From Micavibrio sp. UBA2705 (GTDB lineage: Bacteria > Pseudomonadota > Alphaproteobacteria > Micavibrionales > Micavibrionaceae), in assembly GCA_002354205.1 (NCBI GenBank), contig DELD01000061.1, positions 20,916 through 52,676 of the forward strand: DNA of 31,761 bases, read 5' to 3'. The notes under the pieces were generated by a model. The model saw only the letters and a program-made list of their open reading frames with translations, had not been told where the DNA came from and did no database searches. This document shows positions 1 to 8,650 of this stretch, one piece after another (the first letter of the stretch is position 1; every line of letters begins with the position of its first letter). A program made the translations under genes and the position numbers.

Positions 1-10
1 CTAAAAAAAA

Positions 11-40
11 GCATATAAAAATAAAGCATATAAAAATAAA
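11..40. repeat. 15-bp perfect tandem duplication
   Basis: Two exact head-to-tail copies of GCATATAAAAATAAA occupy 11-25 and 26-40, just upstream of the adenylate kinase ribosome-binding site. The block is A-rich and could be part of the adk promoter or simply a replication-slippage duplication. No function is shown by the sequence. Confidence 0.9.
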
Positions 41-67
41 GATAACGACTTAAGCAGGGGTCAAAAG

Positions 68-628
68 ATGAGCATTATTACATTTATCGCGCCACCACTT
101 TCAGGCAAAGGCACGCAAGCGAAAGAGATTGAACTGCGTACAGCATGGAAACATGTCAGCACAGGTGACTTGTTACGTGACCGCATGAACGGCACAGATA
201 AAGTAGCCAAAGCCATTCAAAAAACCATGGCGGCAGGCACATTTGCATCAGAAGCCATTGTTGACCAAGTCTTGAAAGACCGTCTTGCCCAGCCAGATTG
301 CCAAAACGGTCTCATCCTTGATGGTTATCCACGCGTTTTGGCGCAAGCAAAAACCCTTGAGACCTTAACCCAGCAGGCCAACACCGTCTTTGCTGGCGCC
401 ATTCATATTGATGTACCTGAGCAAGAACTATTTAACCGCCTCGCCCAGCGCGGGCGCGCCGATGACACGCCAGATGTTTTGAAAAAACGCCTTAAAGATT
501 ACCAAGACAAAACCATGCCTGTCGTTGAATATTACCGTAAGCGTGGCTTGCTAATCGAAATTGATGGCGCGCAGCCAATGGCTGATGTTACCCGCGATAT
601 TTGCCTCGCCCTTAACATCAAACCTTAA
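68..628 (+). CDS. adk: Adenylate kinase, short form with atypical P-loop
   Basis: Cytosolic adenylate kinase catalysing ATP + AMP = 2 ADP. The 186-residue protein carries the family signatures STGDLLRD (AMP site), DGYPR and GRADD followed by a short LID segment; the zinc-binding long LID is absent, which is the common bacterial short form. The start is supported by CAGGGG about 7 nt upstream. The P-loop is unusual: residues 8-16 read APPLSGKGT, where the family usually has GxPGxGKGT, so two glycines are replaced by Ala8 and Leu11, while Lys14, Gly15 and Thr16 remain. The gene is not in a ribosomal-protein operon, where the main adk normally lies in this class. It may therefore be a second copy or a related nucleoside monophosphate kinase; that is inference. 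The convergent neighbour ends 10 bp away. Confidence 0.87.
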   Translation: MSIITFIAPPLSGKGTQAKEIELRTAWKHVSTGDLLRDRMNGTDKVAKAIQKTMAAGTFASEAIVDQVLKDRLAQPDCQNGLILDGYPRVLAQAKTLETLTQQANTVFAGAIHIDVPEQELFNRLAQRGRADDTPDVLKKRLKDYQDKTMPVVEYYRKRGLLIEIDGAQPMADVTRDICLALNIKP

Positions 629-638
629 GCCTTAAAAG

Positions 639-2285
639 CTAAACTGGGTCAATTGCGCGCATTCCCGCCCGCAATGCACCCTTATGCTGATAGAGCATAT
701 ATAGATAATCTTGCTGCGCGACAAAATTTTGCAAAATGCCTTGCATCGTCTTGCTCTTTGTATCCCAGCTTAAGTCTTTATAGCGTGCAAACAAATGCTC
801 TGATTCAATTTCGCGCACCATGTCGTTATATTGCACAGGCGCCAAGTCTTCAACCAAGCATTCCGCAAAGCTTCCTTTTCTGCGGTCATATTCCATGCGC
901 ATGATATTATTGCCAAATTGCGCAATATATTCCTGCGGCAAGCGCAGGCCATCATTTTTGCAAAGCTCTGGGCGATACTGAGCGAAGACAACAACATTAC
1001 CATTTGGCTTTTCATGCATATAACGCACCACGCCGCTTTGAAATTTATGCAGCTCGCTTTTCTCATCCGCGATAAATGCTTCCGATGAAATGCCGCGCTG
1101 CCCCATAAACATTAAATGCCCCGCAAGTGAAACCGACTGCAACGTTTCCTGCACTTGTTCACGGTCTTTACGCAAATCAAACATATTTAACGGAAGAAAC
1201 TCAAATTCCTTCGCCAAAAAGCGATCTAAATCAATATGTGGGCATAATTTCGCTAAGTTTTCAGGGGTTTGAATTTTAAAGTGGTCAGACACATCCATGT
1301 CATAGCCAAAAGCTTCGATATTTTGTTTGCCTTTTAATTCTTTTGAACGTCTTTTCGCGTCCGAGAATTCATCCACGCCAAATTCTACGGGCAGATGCAC
1401 CGCGGTATGAATAAGTGTCGAGGATAACCCTGCCACTAAACCGCCAACAACGCCCAGCGCCATACCGTATTTAACGGCAAATATACCGCCAACAATCGCT
1501 GTGCTCCATGCAATGCGCGGCCCTTTATTAATGGCAACATTGGCGAAATCACAAAGCAACTTCTTCGCGGTCATGCCCTTACCATTTTCAAAGAAAATAT
1601 TCTTATTTTCCCACAGGTCTGCGGATAGTTTTTCCCAATGCTGGCTAATCACTTCACGCGCTTGTTCATGCGTGCATGTCTTCGCCAAAGTTTTCGATGC
1701 ATGAGAGAAAAAACCACGCAATGATTTATCATTCGGATCAAACGGCACAAACCCGCCGCCTTCACGGCGCGTTGATAGTTTAAGCACCACGCGATAGCCA
1801 TCCCCTTTACGGTTTTTGACAATTTCATACATATGACGCCCATTGGTATAAATATTATCGGCGCCATATAAGGTATAATGCTTGCGGCTTTTCACGCCAA
1901 GCGTCCGGCGCGCGACATCAAAATCTTCGCGTGTTTCGCGGCGCATTGTATGCGCATTGGCACGCTGCTCTAATGGCTCGCTTTCGTCCCCGCGGGCACG
2001 GCGGGCGCTGAATATGTAACAGCGTTCCAATTCATCGCGCGCTGCGACAATGCGTCCGTCAGCTAACTGGCGGCCTTGTAAATTATTTGCTGTTTTTGAA
2101 TATAACACCCCAACAGTATTTGTCGCACGGTGATAAAAGGGGCGGCCAAAGCCTTGGGGGGTTGCGATTAAGCCGTCATTATCCGGCACGGGGTGATGCG
2201 TAAACGAAAACCGGCTGGTTATATCCGTTATACGATCATGGTAATGCGCGAGCGGATGCTCGCATTTCCCATCTTTACTAGTCAT
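639..2285 (-). CDS. Unknown 548-residue protein with central hydrophobic segment
   Basis: Not recognised. The longest frame starts at a GTG at 2294, but the purine-rich AGAGAAAG lies about 8 nt before the in-frame ATG at 2285 and only a few nt before the GTG, so ATG is preferred. The protein has no signal peptide. Its N-terminal 250 residues are basic and soluble. A hydrophobic, glycine-rich stretch around residues 260-295 (for example AVKYGMALGVVGGLVAGLSS) could form a membrane hairpin. The rest is soluble, mixed alpha/beta and rich in charged residues. It could be an inner-membrane-associated or secreted effector-like protein, but no catalytic motif is evident. It lies downstream of the transglycosylase gene on the same strand, separated by 117 bp, so cotranscription is possible. 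Confidence 0.75.
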   Translation of the reverse strand: MTSKDGKCEHPLAHYHDRITDITSRFSFTHHPVPDNDGLIATPQGFGRPFYHRATNTVGVLYSKTANNLQGRQLADGRIVAARDELERCYIFSARRARGDESEPLEQRANAHTMRRETREDFDVARRTLGVKSRKHYTLYGADNIYTNGRHMYEIVKNRKGDGYRVVLKLSTRREGGGFVPFDPNDKSLRGFFSHASKTLAKTCTHEQAREVISQHWEKLSADLWENKNIFFENGKGMTAKKLLCDFANVAINKGPRIAWSTAIVGGIFAVKYGMALGVVGGLVAGLSSTLIHTAVHLPVEFGVDEFSDAKRRSKELKGKQNIEAFGYDMDVSDHFKIQTPENLAKLCPHIDLDRFLAKEFEFLPLNMFDLRKDREQVQETLQSVSLAGHLMFMGQRGISSEAFIADEKSELHKFQSGVVRYMHEKPNGNVVVFAQYRPELCKNDGLRLPQEYIAQFGNNIMRMEYDRRKGSFAECLVEDLAPVQYNDMVREIESEHLFARYKDLSWDTKSKTMQGILQNFVAQQDYLYMLYQHKGALRAGMRAIDPV

Positions 2286-2402
2286 TTTACACACTTTCTC
2301 TATAGCGCCCTCTACTGCGCTGCATCATAATATACGCCTCTCAAGAAACACTGTCAAATATTTCGTAAAATAACCATGTAAGAGATTGATAATATGTGAT
2401 AA

Positions 2403-3398
2403 TTATGCTTTGTTTTGAAATAACGCCAAGAAATCTTCATTAGATAATGCGCTTTGTGGCTGATTAAGCGGCGCGTCTTGCGCGGCAAGGCGATTATATG
2501 TTGAGTGCTGATATTGTAGCTGTTCAAATAATGAAAGATCAGACGCTGCAAAGCGGCTAATATTCACCCCAAGGGATAGCGTTTCATTGCGCTGCTTCGG
2601 GGCGGCGCTAAAATCATCGAGCAACATTGCACCCAGCGCGCGCGCCGCGCTTATATCCGCCTGAAAATCAACTTCACCGATAAAGTCACGCAATGGACGC
2701 TTGGCGATGCGCATTTCCTGCGGCGCGGCATCTTCACTCTCATCGCCCTGCTGCAAATCATCATATTGGAATTTTTTATCAAAGAAATCATAAAGCTGCG
2801 CAAGACTTCTTGGCTGGCCTGTATCGCGGTCAAAAAATACATTACGATTCGCCATTGCTGCTTTGGGAAACACATCCGCCGCTATTGTATTGGGGTTTTC
2901 CTGCGTCGCATTTAAAAAGGCCGATGCATTACCTGCGCCCAGAAAATGTGCCATATAAAGTTCGGTGCTGCCTACCGCGCCATCATAGTTTCTTTCTAAA
3001 TAGGCCTTATTGTCAGAAGCAAGTTCCGCTGCCATTAAAGATGCAATTTCCGGATCATTACGCAGCGCCAATATATCTACGCGTGATGCTTTGTCACGCA
3101 CCCGTCCATTATTATCAATTGCCGCCGCTTCTTTTTCTAAACCATATTTCGCGCCATGTTCTTTGACCATGTTCAGCCATGTTTTTTCAATAAACTGATA
3201 AAGGCCAGAAGCGGAACTTGTGCTTGCCTGCGCATCATGGTCAAAATTGCTCTCTACGGCAGCTTGCTCCATCAAATAGGCAAAATCTACCCCAGTTTCA
3301 GCGCTCGCCACGCGCACAGCATTTTGCACTGTGCTACCGGCTCTATCGTTAAGAGCCTGTAAATACTGAACATTATTTTGATATGGCGAAATACTCAT
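2403..3398 (-). CDS. Lytic transglycosylase (SLT-fold) domain protein, no signal peptide
   Basis: Peptidoglycan lytic transglycosylase-like protein of 331 residues, expected to cleave the MurNAc-GlcNAc bond. Residues about 25-175 form the SLT domain: the catalytic glutamate is Glu49 in AAVESNFDHDA, followed by SGLYQFIEKTW and later YMAHFLGAGNASAFL, all typical of the goose-lysozyme-like fold. Residues 180-331 are a low-complexity, probably flexible tail ending in LALFQNKA. No signal peptide or membrane helix is visible at the N-terminus (MSISPYQNNVQYLQ). Export would therefore need another route, as with flagellar or secretion-system-associated transglycosylases; that role is inference. The start is supported by AAAGG 7 nt upstream. 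The gene is divergent from the acyl-CoA dehydrogenase. Confidence 0.85.
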   Translation of the reverse strand: MSISPYQNNVQYLQALNDRAGSTVQNAVRVASAETGVDFAYLMEQAAVESNFDHDAQASTSSASGLYQFIEKTWLNMVKEHGAKYGLEKEAAAIDNNGRVRDKASRVDILALRNDPEIASLMAAELASDNKAYLERNYDGAVGSTELYMAHFLGAGNASAFLNATQENPNTIAADVFPKAAMANRNVFFDRDTGQPRSLAQLYDFFDKKFQYDDLQQGDESEDAAPQEMRIAKRPLRDFIGEVDFQADISAARALGAMLLDDFSAAPKQRNETLSLGVNISRFAASDLSLFEQLQYQHSTYNRLAAQDAPLNQPQSALSNEDFLALFQNKA

Positions 3399-3507
3399 TT
3401 TATACCTTTTGTTAAGCGATAAGCTTTATCCTTATATCTTCACGCAAATTACATGCCAAAGATAAAAACTGATTTTAAACCTATGGCTGCGCTGTAAAAT
3501 TTGATAG

Positions 3508-3513
3508 TATAAT
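3508..3513 (+). promoter_or_regulatory. Candidate -10 box for acyl-CoA dehydrogenase operon
   Basis: A perfect TATAAT sits 20 bp before the AAGGAG ribosome-binding site (3533-3538). No good -35 hexamer is seen 16-18 bp upstream, so an activator or a weak promoter is possible. Confidence 0.45.
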
Positions 3514-3546
3514 GCGTCACTTACGCGAAGATAAGGAGCGTCATCC

Positions 3547-5307
3547 ATGCTGACCTATAATCCACCCATCGAAGATATGCTGCATATCTTAAAAAACATT
3601 GTTGACTTCAACAGCCTTGAAAAAGCGGCGGAGCTTGATGATGAGATGGTTGATGCTATTTTGCACGAAGCGGGCAAGCTTGCCCGTGATGTCTTAGCAC
3701 CGCTAAACCGCGTCGGCGATGAATTTTCCATGGAATGTAAAGACGGTGAAGTACGCACCCCGCCAGGCTTTAAAGAAGCCTACGCCCAATATTGCGAAAG
3801 CGGTTGGAACAGCGTGCCATTTTCTCCTGAATTTGACGGTCAGGGTCTGCCCTATACGTTATCATTCCCGCTGCAAGAAATGTGGCAAAGCGCCAATGTC
3901 AGCTTCAGCCTATGCCCGCTTCTAAATCAGGGCGCGATTGAGGCCATTGAACATCATGCATCCGACGCCCTCAAAAACACCTATTTGCCAAAAATGATTT
4001 CAGGCGAATGGACAGGCACAATGAACCTGACCGAACCACAAGCAGGATCAGACCTTGCCGCTGTGCGCACAAAAGCAGAACCGCAAGAAGACGGCAGCTA
4101 TAAAATCACCGGCCAAAAAATATTTATTACATTTGGTGAGCATGACTTTGCTGAGAACATTATTCACCTTGTCCTAGCACGCCTGCCCGATGCACCTGAG
4201 GGCGTGAAAGGCATATCGCTTTTCGTCGTCCCTAAATTTAATGTCGGCGAAAATGGCACGATCGGTGCGCGTAATGATGTGATTTGCAGCGGCCTTGAAC
4301 ATAAGCTTGGCATTCACGCATCACCGACATGCACCATGACATTTGGAGAAAATGGCGGCGCAACGGGTTACGTTGTCGGCGAAGAAAACCAAGGCCTTAA
4401 ATATATGTTCACCATGATGAATATGGCACGGCTTAATGTCGGCTTACAAGGCATTGCGGTATCAGAGCGCTCATATCAAGCTGCCCTTGCATATGCCAAA
4501 GACCGCAGCCAAGGCAAAAACACCAAAGGCGAAGAAGCCAATATTATTGAACACGCAGATGTGCGCCGCATGTTGATGACGATGAAAGCTTATACAGAGG
4601 CCGCCCGCGCCCTTGCTTACGAATCCGCCTTTTACTATGACCGCAGCGTTGAAAAAGAACATAAAGACGCGCCAAATGCCGCCGCGCGCGTCGCGCTGCT
4701 GACCCCTGTGGTCAAAAGCTGGGCGACCGACATATCACTTGAAGTGACCTCACTTGGCGTACAAGTTTGTGGCGGTATGGGTTTCATTGAAGAGACAGGA
4801 TTGGCGCAGCATTACCGCGATGCACGTATTTTGCCGATATATGAAGGTACAAACGGCATCCAAGCCCTCGACCTCGTCTTCCGCAAAACGGTGATGGATA
4901 AAGGCTCTGCCTTTCTCGCATGGCTTAAAGATGCAAAAGACAAGACCTTAGCCATGAGCGAATGCCCTGCAGAACGCGTCAGTAAGATGAGCGAAGATTT
5001 AACCGCCGCCTATGACACCCTCGAAAAAGCAACGGATATGATTTTAGAGTTTGCCAAGAATGATGAACATGACCGCCTTGGCGGCATTGCGACAACATAT
5101 TTAAAACTTTTCGGCCTTGTTGCGGGGGCTTCTATGCTTGTGCGCTGCCTAAACGGTATCCATGAACAGGACGGCGCAAACCGCAAAGAATTTATCGAAG
5201 AAAAAGCGGAAACCACGCAGTTTTATTTTGACTTTATCCTGCCGCAAATACATGGGCTGCTCCCGACAATAAAAAATGGTTTAGCGCCAGAAATAAGCGC
5301 CGCGTGA
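3547..5307 (+). CDS. Acyl-CoA dehydrogenase with C-terminal extension
   Basis: FAD-dependent acyl-CoA dehydrogenase forming the trans-2-enoyl-CoA, in beta-oxidation or a related catabolic route. At 586 residues it belongs to the long bacterial subgroup with an added C-terminal domain, which includes the methylmercaptopropionyl-CoA dehydrogenase DmdC type. Seen motifs: MNLTEPQAGSDLAAVRTKA in the middle domain, GLQGIAVSERSYQ in the C-terminal helical domain, and IYEGTNGIQALDL, whose Glu433 matches the catalytic base of medium-chain enzymes. Residues about 460-586 are the extra helical domain. A strong AAGGAG 8 nt upstream fixes the start. The stop codon is one base from the ATG of the next gene, so the two are translationally coupled. 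The exact chain-length or substrate preference cannot be read from sequence. Confidence 0.93.
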   Translation: MLTYNPPIEDMLHILKNIVDFNSLEKAAELDDEMVDAILHEAGKLARDVLAPLNRVGDEFSMECKDGEVRTPPGFKEAYAQYCESGWNSVPFSPEFDGQGLPYTLSFPLQEMWQSANVSFSLCPLLNQGAIEAIEHHASDALKNTYLPKMISGEWTGTMNLTEPQAGSDLAAVRTKAEPQEDGSYKITGQKIFITFGEHDFAENIIHLVLARLPDAPEGVKGISLFVVPKFNVGENGTIGARNDVICSGLEHKLGIHASPTCTMTFGENGGATGYVVGEENQGLKYMFTMMNMARLNVGLQGIAVSERSYQAALAYAKDRSQGKNTKGEEANIIEHADVRRMLMTMKAYTEAARALAYESAFYYDRSVEKEHKDAPNAAARVALLTPVVKSWATDISLEVTSLGVQVCGGMGFIEETGLAQHYRDARILPIYEGTNGIQALDLVFRKTVMDKGSAFLAWLKDAKDKTLAMSECPAERVSKMSEDLTAAYDTLEKATDMILEFAKNDEHDRLGGIATTYLKLFGLVAGASMLVRCLNGIHEQDGANRKEFIEEKAETTQFYFDFILPQIHGLLPTIKNGLAPEISAA

Positions 5308-5308
5308 T

Positions 5309-5920
5309 ATGAGCGAAACTTTGCCGATCCTCTACAGCTTTCGTCGCTGCCCCTACGCCATGCGGGCGCGGCTTAGCCTGCATTATGCAGGCGTAAAATT
5401 AGAGCATCGTGAAATTATTTTACGCGATAAGCCGCAAGCGATGCTAGAAGCCTCACCAAAAGGCACTATCCCTGTATTAATCCTGCCCGATGGCTCCGTG
5501 ATTGACGAAAGTCTTGATATTATGAAATGGGCAGCACAGGAAAACGACCCGAAGGGATGGCTTGCACAAACAGATTTCACCCTTATCGCCCATAATGACA
5601 CAGCATTTAAACCGCAGCTTGACCGTTATAAATATCCGACGCGCTATGACGGTGAAGATCGCAGCGGCGCACAAGAAAACTGCCGCGTCTATTTTGAAAT
5701 GCTCAACACCAAAATAGCAGAGTGCGCACAGCGTGACAAGCAACTGGGCGGGCTTACCGATTATGCGATATTTCCCTTTATACGCCAATGCGCCAATGTG
5801 GATAAAGACTGGTTCGCCGCCCTGCCCTATGTAGCGCTAAAAAACTGGCTCAGCGCCCATTTAGACAGCGCCATATTTAAAGACATCATGCAAAAACATG
5901 ATTTGTGGCAAGTAAGTTAA
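5309..5920 (+). CDS. Glutathione S-transferase-like protein
   Basis: A 203-residue protein with an N-terminal thioredoxin-like GST domain (residues about 5-80) and a C-terminal all-helical domain. The motif RRCPYAMRARL at residues 12-22 places Cys14 at the glutaredoxin-like active-site position, and KGTIPVLILPDGSVIDES matches the cis-Pro and gamma-glutamyl-binding region of the fold. This resembles omega/Grx2-like bacterial GSTs, which carry out thiol exchange or glutathione conjugation in the cytosol. The start follows the acyl-CoA dehydrogenase stop by one base with no separate Shine-Dalgarno, indicating translational coupling. It may protect against reactive acyl or enal products, which is inference from neighbourhood only. 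Confidence 0.85.
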   Translation: MSETLPILYSFRRCPYAMRARLSLHYAGVKLEHREIILRDKPQAMLEASPKGTIPVLILPDGSVIDESLDIMKWAAQENDPKGWLAQTDFTLIAHNDTAFKPQLDRYKYPTRYDGEDRSGAQENCRVYFEMLNTKIAECAQRDKQLGGLTDYAIFPFIRQCANVDKDWFAALPYVALKNWLSAHLDSAIFKDIMQKHDLWQVS

Positions 5921-5922
5921 GC

Positions 5923-6540
5923 TTAATGCGGATAGCCATATTCGTCAAAAATCACATCAGAAAATGCAAAGCCATATCCCCCCGCGAGCAGAGATGCCCC
6001 GCCCATGAAATACCACTGATTTTGCGCATTAAAACCAATATGGTCACGTGAAGTCAGCATATCCATGCGCCAGCTACTTTCTTGGCGCTTAAGGAAATAT
6101 GGCGGGCATTCCCTGCGTTCTAGGCCAAAACGTATCACAGCAAACCCGCCATTTTGTAGCGCCCGAGCTGGCAAGCAGCGTTCAATAGCTAGCGCCTCAT
6201 TATCCATTTGCGCGCCGCTTTTATAAAGGCGCGATAATAAGAGCTGCGTTTCCAATGTAAATAAATCATGGCGATATGAAACTTCGTTCTTAATTAACGC
6301 CAGACTATAATTTTGTAGAACATCCAGCGGCGTTTCTTGCGCCGCCGCTATACGTTCATCTTGCGCCGCTTTATACTGTGCGACATAAGATGGCATAGGG
6401 GCTTCGATGCTCGCCTCTGGCGCGGGCCCTGTATTTTCTTGTGTCTGTTTTTGATATTGCCACGCCATGTAATATGGCCGCCCATAAAAGACAAGCCAGA
6501 TAACAAACATCATAAAGAAAACAAAAAGCAGCCGACGCAT
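5923..6540 (-). CDS. Unknown membrane-anchored protein, 205 residues
   Basis: Not recognised. The longest frame begins at 6642, but that start would fall within the terminator hairpin of the upstream gene. The ATG at 6540 has AAGG 8 nt before it and gives MRRLLFVFFMMFVIWLVFYG, a clear single N-terminal membrane anchor or uncleaved signal. The rest (residues about 25-205) should lie in the periplasm. It is helical and Gln/Ala-rich at first (YVAQYKAAQDERIAAAQ). It then has a globular C-terminus with two cysteines (ERCLPARAL and RRECPPYF) that could form a disulphide. The gene converges on the GST gene with 2 bp between them. Confidence 0.75.
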   Translation of the reverse strand: MRRLLFVFFMMFVIWLVFYGRPYYMAWQYQKQTQENTGPAPEASIEAPMPSYVAQYKAAQDERIAAAQETPLDVLQNYSLALIKNEVSYRHDLFTLETQLLLSRLYKSGAQMDNEALAIERCLPARALQNGGFAVIRFGLERRECPPYFLKRQESSWRMDMLTSRDHIGFNAQNQWYFMGGASLLAGGYGFAFSDVIFDEYGYPH

Positions 6541-6620
6541 AAATATAACCTTAGTAATAAAACCCAATGACGTAAAATATGTCCACGCCACTTCAATATA
6601 TATTAAACCATAGCGCCGCA

Positions 6621-6659
6621 AACAAAAACAGGGACAAAGCAAATTTGCTTTTATCCCTG
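6621..6659 (-). terminator. Intrinsic terminator of the EF-hand gene
   Basis: Reading leftward, CAGGGA...TCCCTG flanks a perfect 16-bp palindrome AAAGCAAATTTGCTTT (6636-6651), giving a stem of 14 pairs with a small internal bulge, followed by TTTTTGTTT. It lies 36 bp past the stop codon of the EF-hand gene and before the next leftward gene at 6540. Confidence 0.8.
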
Positions 6660-6695
6660 CTTCATCCCTAAATCATATCAGATATGAGTCTATAA

Positions 6696-7088
6696 TTATT
6701 CCGCTGGCGGCGGCGGCATATCATCGCCATGACGTGGCGGTTTGTCACCGCGTTTCTCTTTCATCTCTTCGCGCATCTTCTTCATTTCTGCGCGCTTTTC
6801 CTTGTGATGTTCTTCCATTTCGGCGGCAGTAATTTCGCCGCTGCCATCTTTATCCATCGCTGCAAACTTGCCTTCCATGGCGGTGATAAATTCACCCTTT
6901 GAAATTGAGCCATCTTTATTCGTATCCAGCTTTTCAAGCATTTTTCCTTTATGCTTACCGCCTTTACTATGTTCATATTTCGGCTTATGCGGTTTGTCGC
7001 CTTCTGCAAATGCAGGGGAAGCGAAACCAATCACCGCTAAAGACATTGTAGCGCAAGCAAGAGCGCGATAGTGTTTCTGGATCTTCAT
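6696..7088 (-). CDS. Secreted EF-hand calcium-binding protein (two loops)
   Basis: A 130-residue exported protein. Residues 1-28 form a Sec signal peptide ending in ASPAFA. Two canonical EF-hand loops follow: Asp55-Glu66 (DTNKDGSISKGE) and Asp79-Glu90 (DKDGSGEITAAE). The tail is highly charged and Lys/Glu-rich and ends in a Pro-rich segment (DDMPPPPAE). It probably binds Ca2+ in the periplasm or outside the cell, as a buffer or sensor; the partner is unknown. The start has a strong AAGGAG. It appears monocistronic, with its own terminator and a divergent promoter region shared with the symporter gene. Confidence 0.88.
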   Translation of the reverse strand: MKIQKHYRALACATMSLAVIGFASPAFAEGDKPHKPKYEHSKGGKHKGKMLEKLDTNKDGSISKGEFITAMEGKFAAMDKDGSGEITAAEMEEHHKEKRAEMKKMREEMKEKRGDKPPRHGDDMPPPPAE

Positions 7089-7152
7089 TAATATTCTCCT
7101 TCAGATCAAAAATTATCCTATGTAGAGTAATACGCTCGAGATTTATAAACCC

Positions 7153-7180
7153 TTCGCTTTTTTTATATTTTTGTTATACT
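7153..7180 (+). promoter_or_regulatory. Candidate promoter of the symporter gene
   Basis: An extended -10 element, TGTTATACT with hexamer TATACT at 7175-7180, follows a weak -35 TTCGCT (7153-7158) after 16 bp. It sits 45 bp before the start codon at 7226 in an AT-rich intergenic region. Confidence 0.4.
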
Positions 7181-7225
7181 GCGCGAAATTAAGAAAAAGA
7201 ATAAAGCAAAAAACAGGATCACAGA

Positions 7226-8572
7226 ATGAGTTCAGCCGATAAAACATCTCCGCGCGGCGCAGCCGTAGACAAAACAAGCGAACATATGCTGCATTCTCGT
7301 CTTTGGCTAAAAATTCTTATCGGTATGGCGCTAGGCATTGGTTTCGGTCTGCTGCTCTCCCCCCATAGCGCGGATATTCTCTCGCATTTCATCCAAGAAG
7401 AATCCGAGAAAATGGCGCTACTGAATATGATTAGCGGCTGGATAGAGCTTTTGGGCATCATCTTCCTTGGTTTGCTTAAAATGGTCGTTATTCCGCTCAT
7501 TACCTGTTCGATCATTCTGGGCATTGCCGATTCTGGCGATATGGGATTTGTGAAACGTCTTGGTTTCCGCATTGTGCCTTATTTCATTTTGACTACGGCA
7601 ATTGCGATCACCATCGGCCTTGCTTTTGTCAGCATCACCAAACCTGGAATGAATTTTGATCAATCAATCATTTCTCAAAGCGTTGATTCCGCCGCAGCAT
7701 CAAGCCGCCTGCCAAGCCAGACATTTGAAGACCTCACCATCCCGCAGCGCATCGCAAACATGATCCCGACCAACCCTGCTAAGGCAAATGTTGATCGTAA
7801 TATGCTGCAAATTGTGATTGCATCGATATTAGTTGGCATAGCACTGCTGCAAATTCCCACAAAAACCATATCTCCGCTCACCGATTTATGCCGTTCCGTA
7901 CAGGTCGTCACTATGCATATTATTGACTGGGCTATGCAAATTGCCCCCTATGCCGTCTTTGGACTGCTTGGTAAAATCACGATTGAGCTCGGCTTTGATG
8001 CCCTGCAAAGCGTTGCAGTCTATGCCTTTACGGTTTTAGCGGCGTTATTGACCATGATGATTGTCTATTTAGTTTTCATCAAAATCTTTACTGGGCGTTC
8101 TATTCTCGCCTTTCTGCGCCAAATCAGGGAAGTACAGATTATCGCCTTTTCAACGTCGTCATCTGCCGCAACCATGCCTGTGACCATCAAGGCCGCCGAA
8201 GAAAATTTAAAACTACGCCCCGAGGTTAGCCGTTTTATCATCCCCCTCGGCGCAACGATCAATATGGATGGCACTGCGCTTTATCAGGCTGTCGCCGCCG
8301 TATTTTTGGCGCAAGCCTTTGGTATTGACCTCTCCTTTAGTGAAACAATATTGCTGCTGCTGACCACGATTGGTGCATCTATTGGTACGCCAGCGACCCC
8401 TGGGGTTGGGCTTGTCGTCCTCGCGACGATACTAACGAGCATTGGCGTGCCAGCGGAGGGGATTGCACTGATTATCGGCGTGGACCGTATCTTAGACATG
8501 TGCCGCACAACCGTAAATGTCACAGGCGACATCACCGCAAGTACGCTTATGGATAAATGGGTGAAATCATAA
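7226..8572 (+). CDS. Dicarboxylate/amino acid:cation symporter (DAACS family)
   Basis: An inner-membrane secondary transporter of 448 residues, the normal length for the GltP/DctA/GltPh family, with eight helices and two re-entrant hairpins. Visible signatures: the HP1 serine-rich motif STSSSAAT (residues 309-316), the TM7 sodium/substrate motif NMDGT (346-350), the HP2 segment GTPATPGVG, and TM8 VDRILDMCRTTVNVTGD (419-435). By family comparison Asp424, Arg427 and Asn431 match the GltPh substrate ligands. The arginine position favours an acidic substrate such as glutamate, aspartate or a C4-dicarboxylate. The N-terminal 25 residues are polar and cytoplasmic. AGGA lies 7 nt before the ATG. It appears to be a single-gene unit; 78 bp separate it from the next gene. 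Confidence 0.93.
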   Translation: MSSADKTSPRGAAVDKTSEHMLHSRLWLKILIGMALGIGFGLLLSPHSADILSHFIQEESEKMALLNMISGWIELLGIIFLGLLKMVVIPLITCSIILGIADSGDMGFVKRLGFRIVPYFILTTAIAITIGLAFVSITKPGMNFDQSIISQSVDSAAASSRLPSQTFEDLTIPQRIANMIPTNPAKANVDRNMLQIVIASILVGIALLQIPTKTISPLTDLCRSVQVVTMHIIDWAMQIAPYAVFGLLGKITIELGFDALQSVAVYAFTVLAALLTMMIVYLVFIKIFTGRSILAFLRQIREVQIIAFSTSSSAATMPVTIKAAEENLKLRPEVSRFIIPLGATINMDGTALYQAVAAVFLAQAFGIDLSFSETILLLLTTIGASIGTPATPGVGLVVLATILTSIGVPAEGIALIIGVDRILDMCRTTVNVTGDITASTLMDKWVKS

Positions 8573-8650
8573 ACATTTAACTTCACTATGGCGCTTTATT
8601 TACAGGGCGAATTAGCTTATAATCATCATGTTTTATAGGCCATTAACCTC

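Noticed and set aside
2693..3166. Rightward 157-codon ORF
   Set aside because: It lies entirely opposite the transglycosylase gene, whose protein has clear catalytic motifs; this is a shadow frame.
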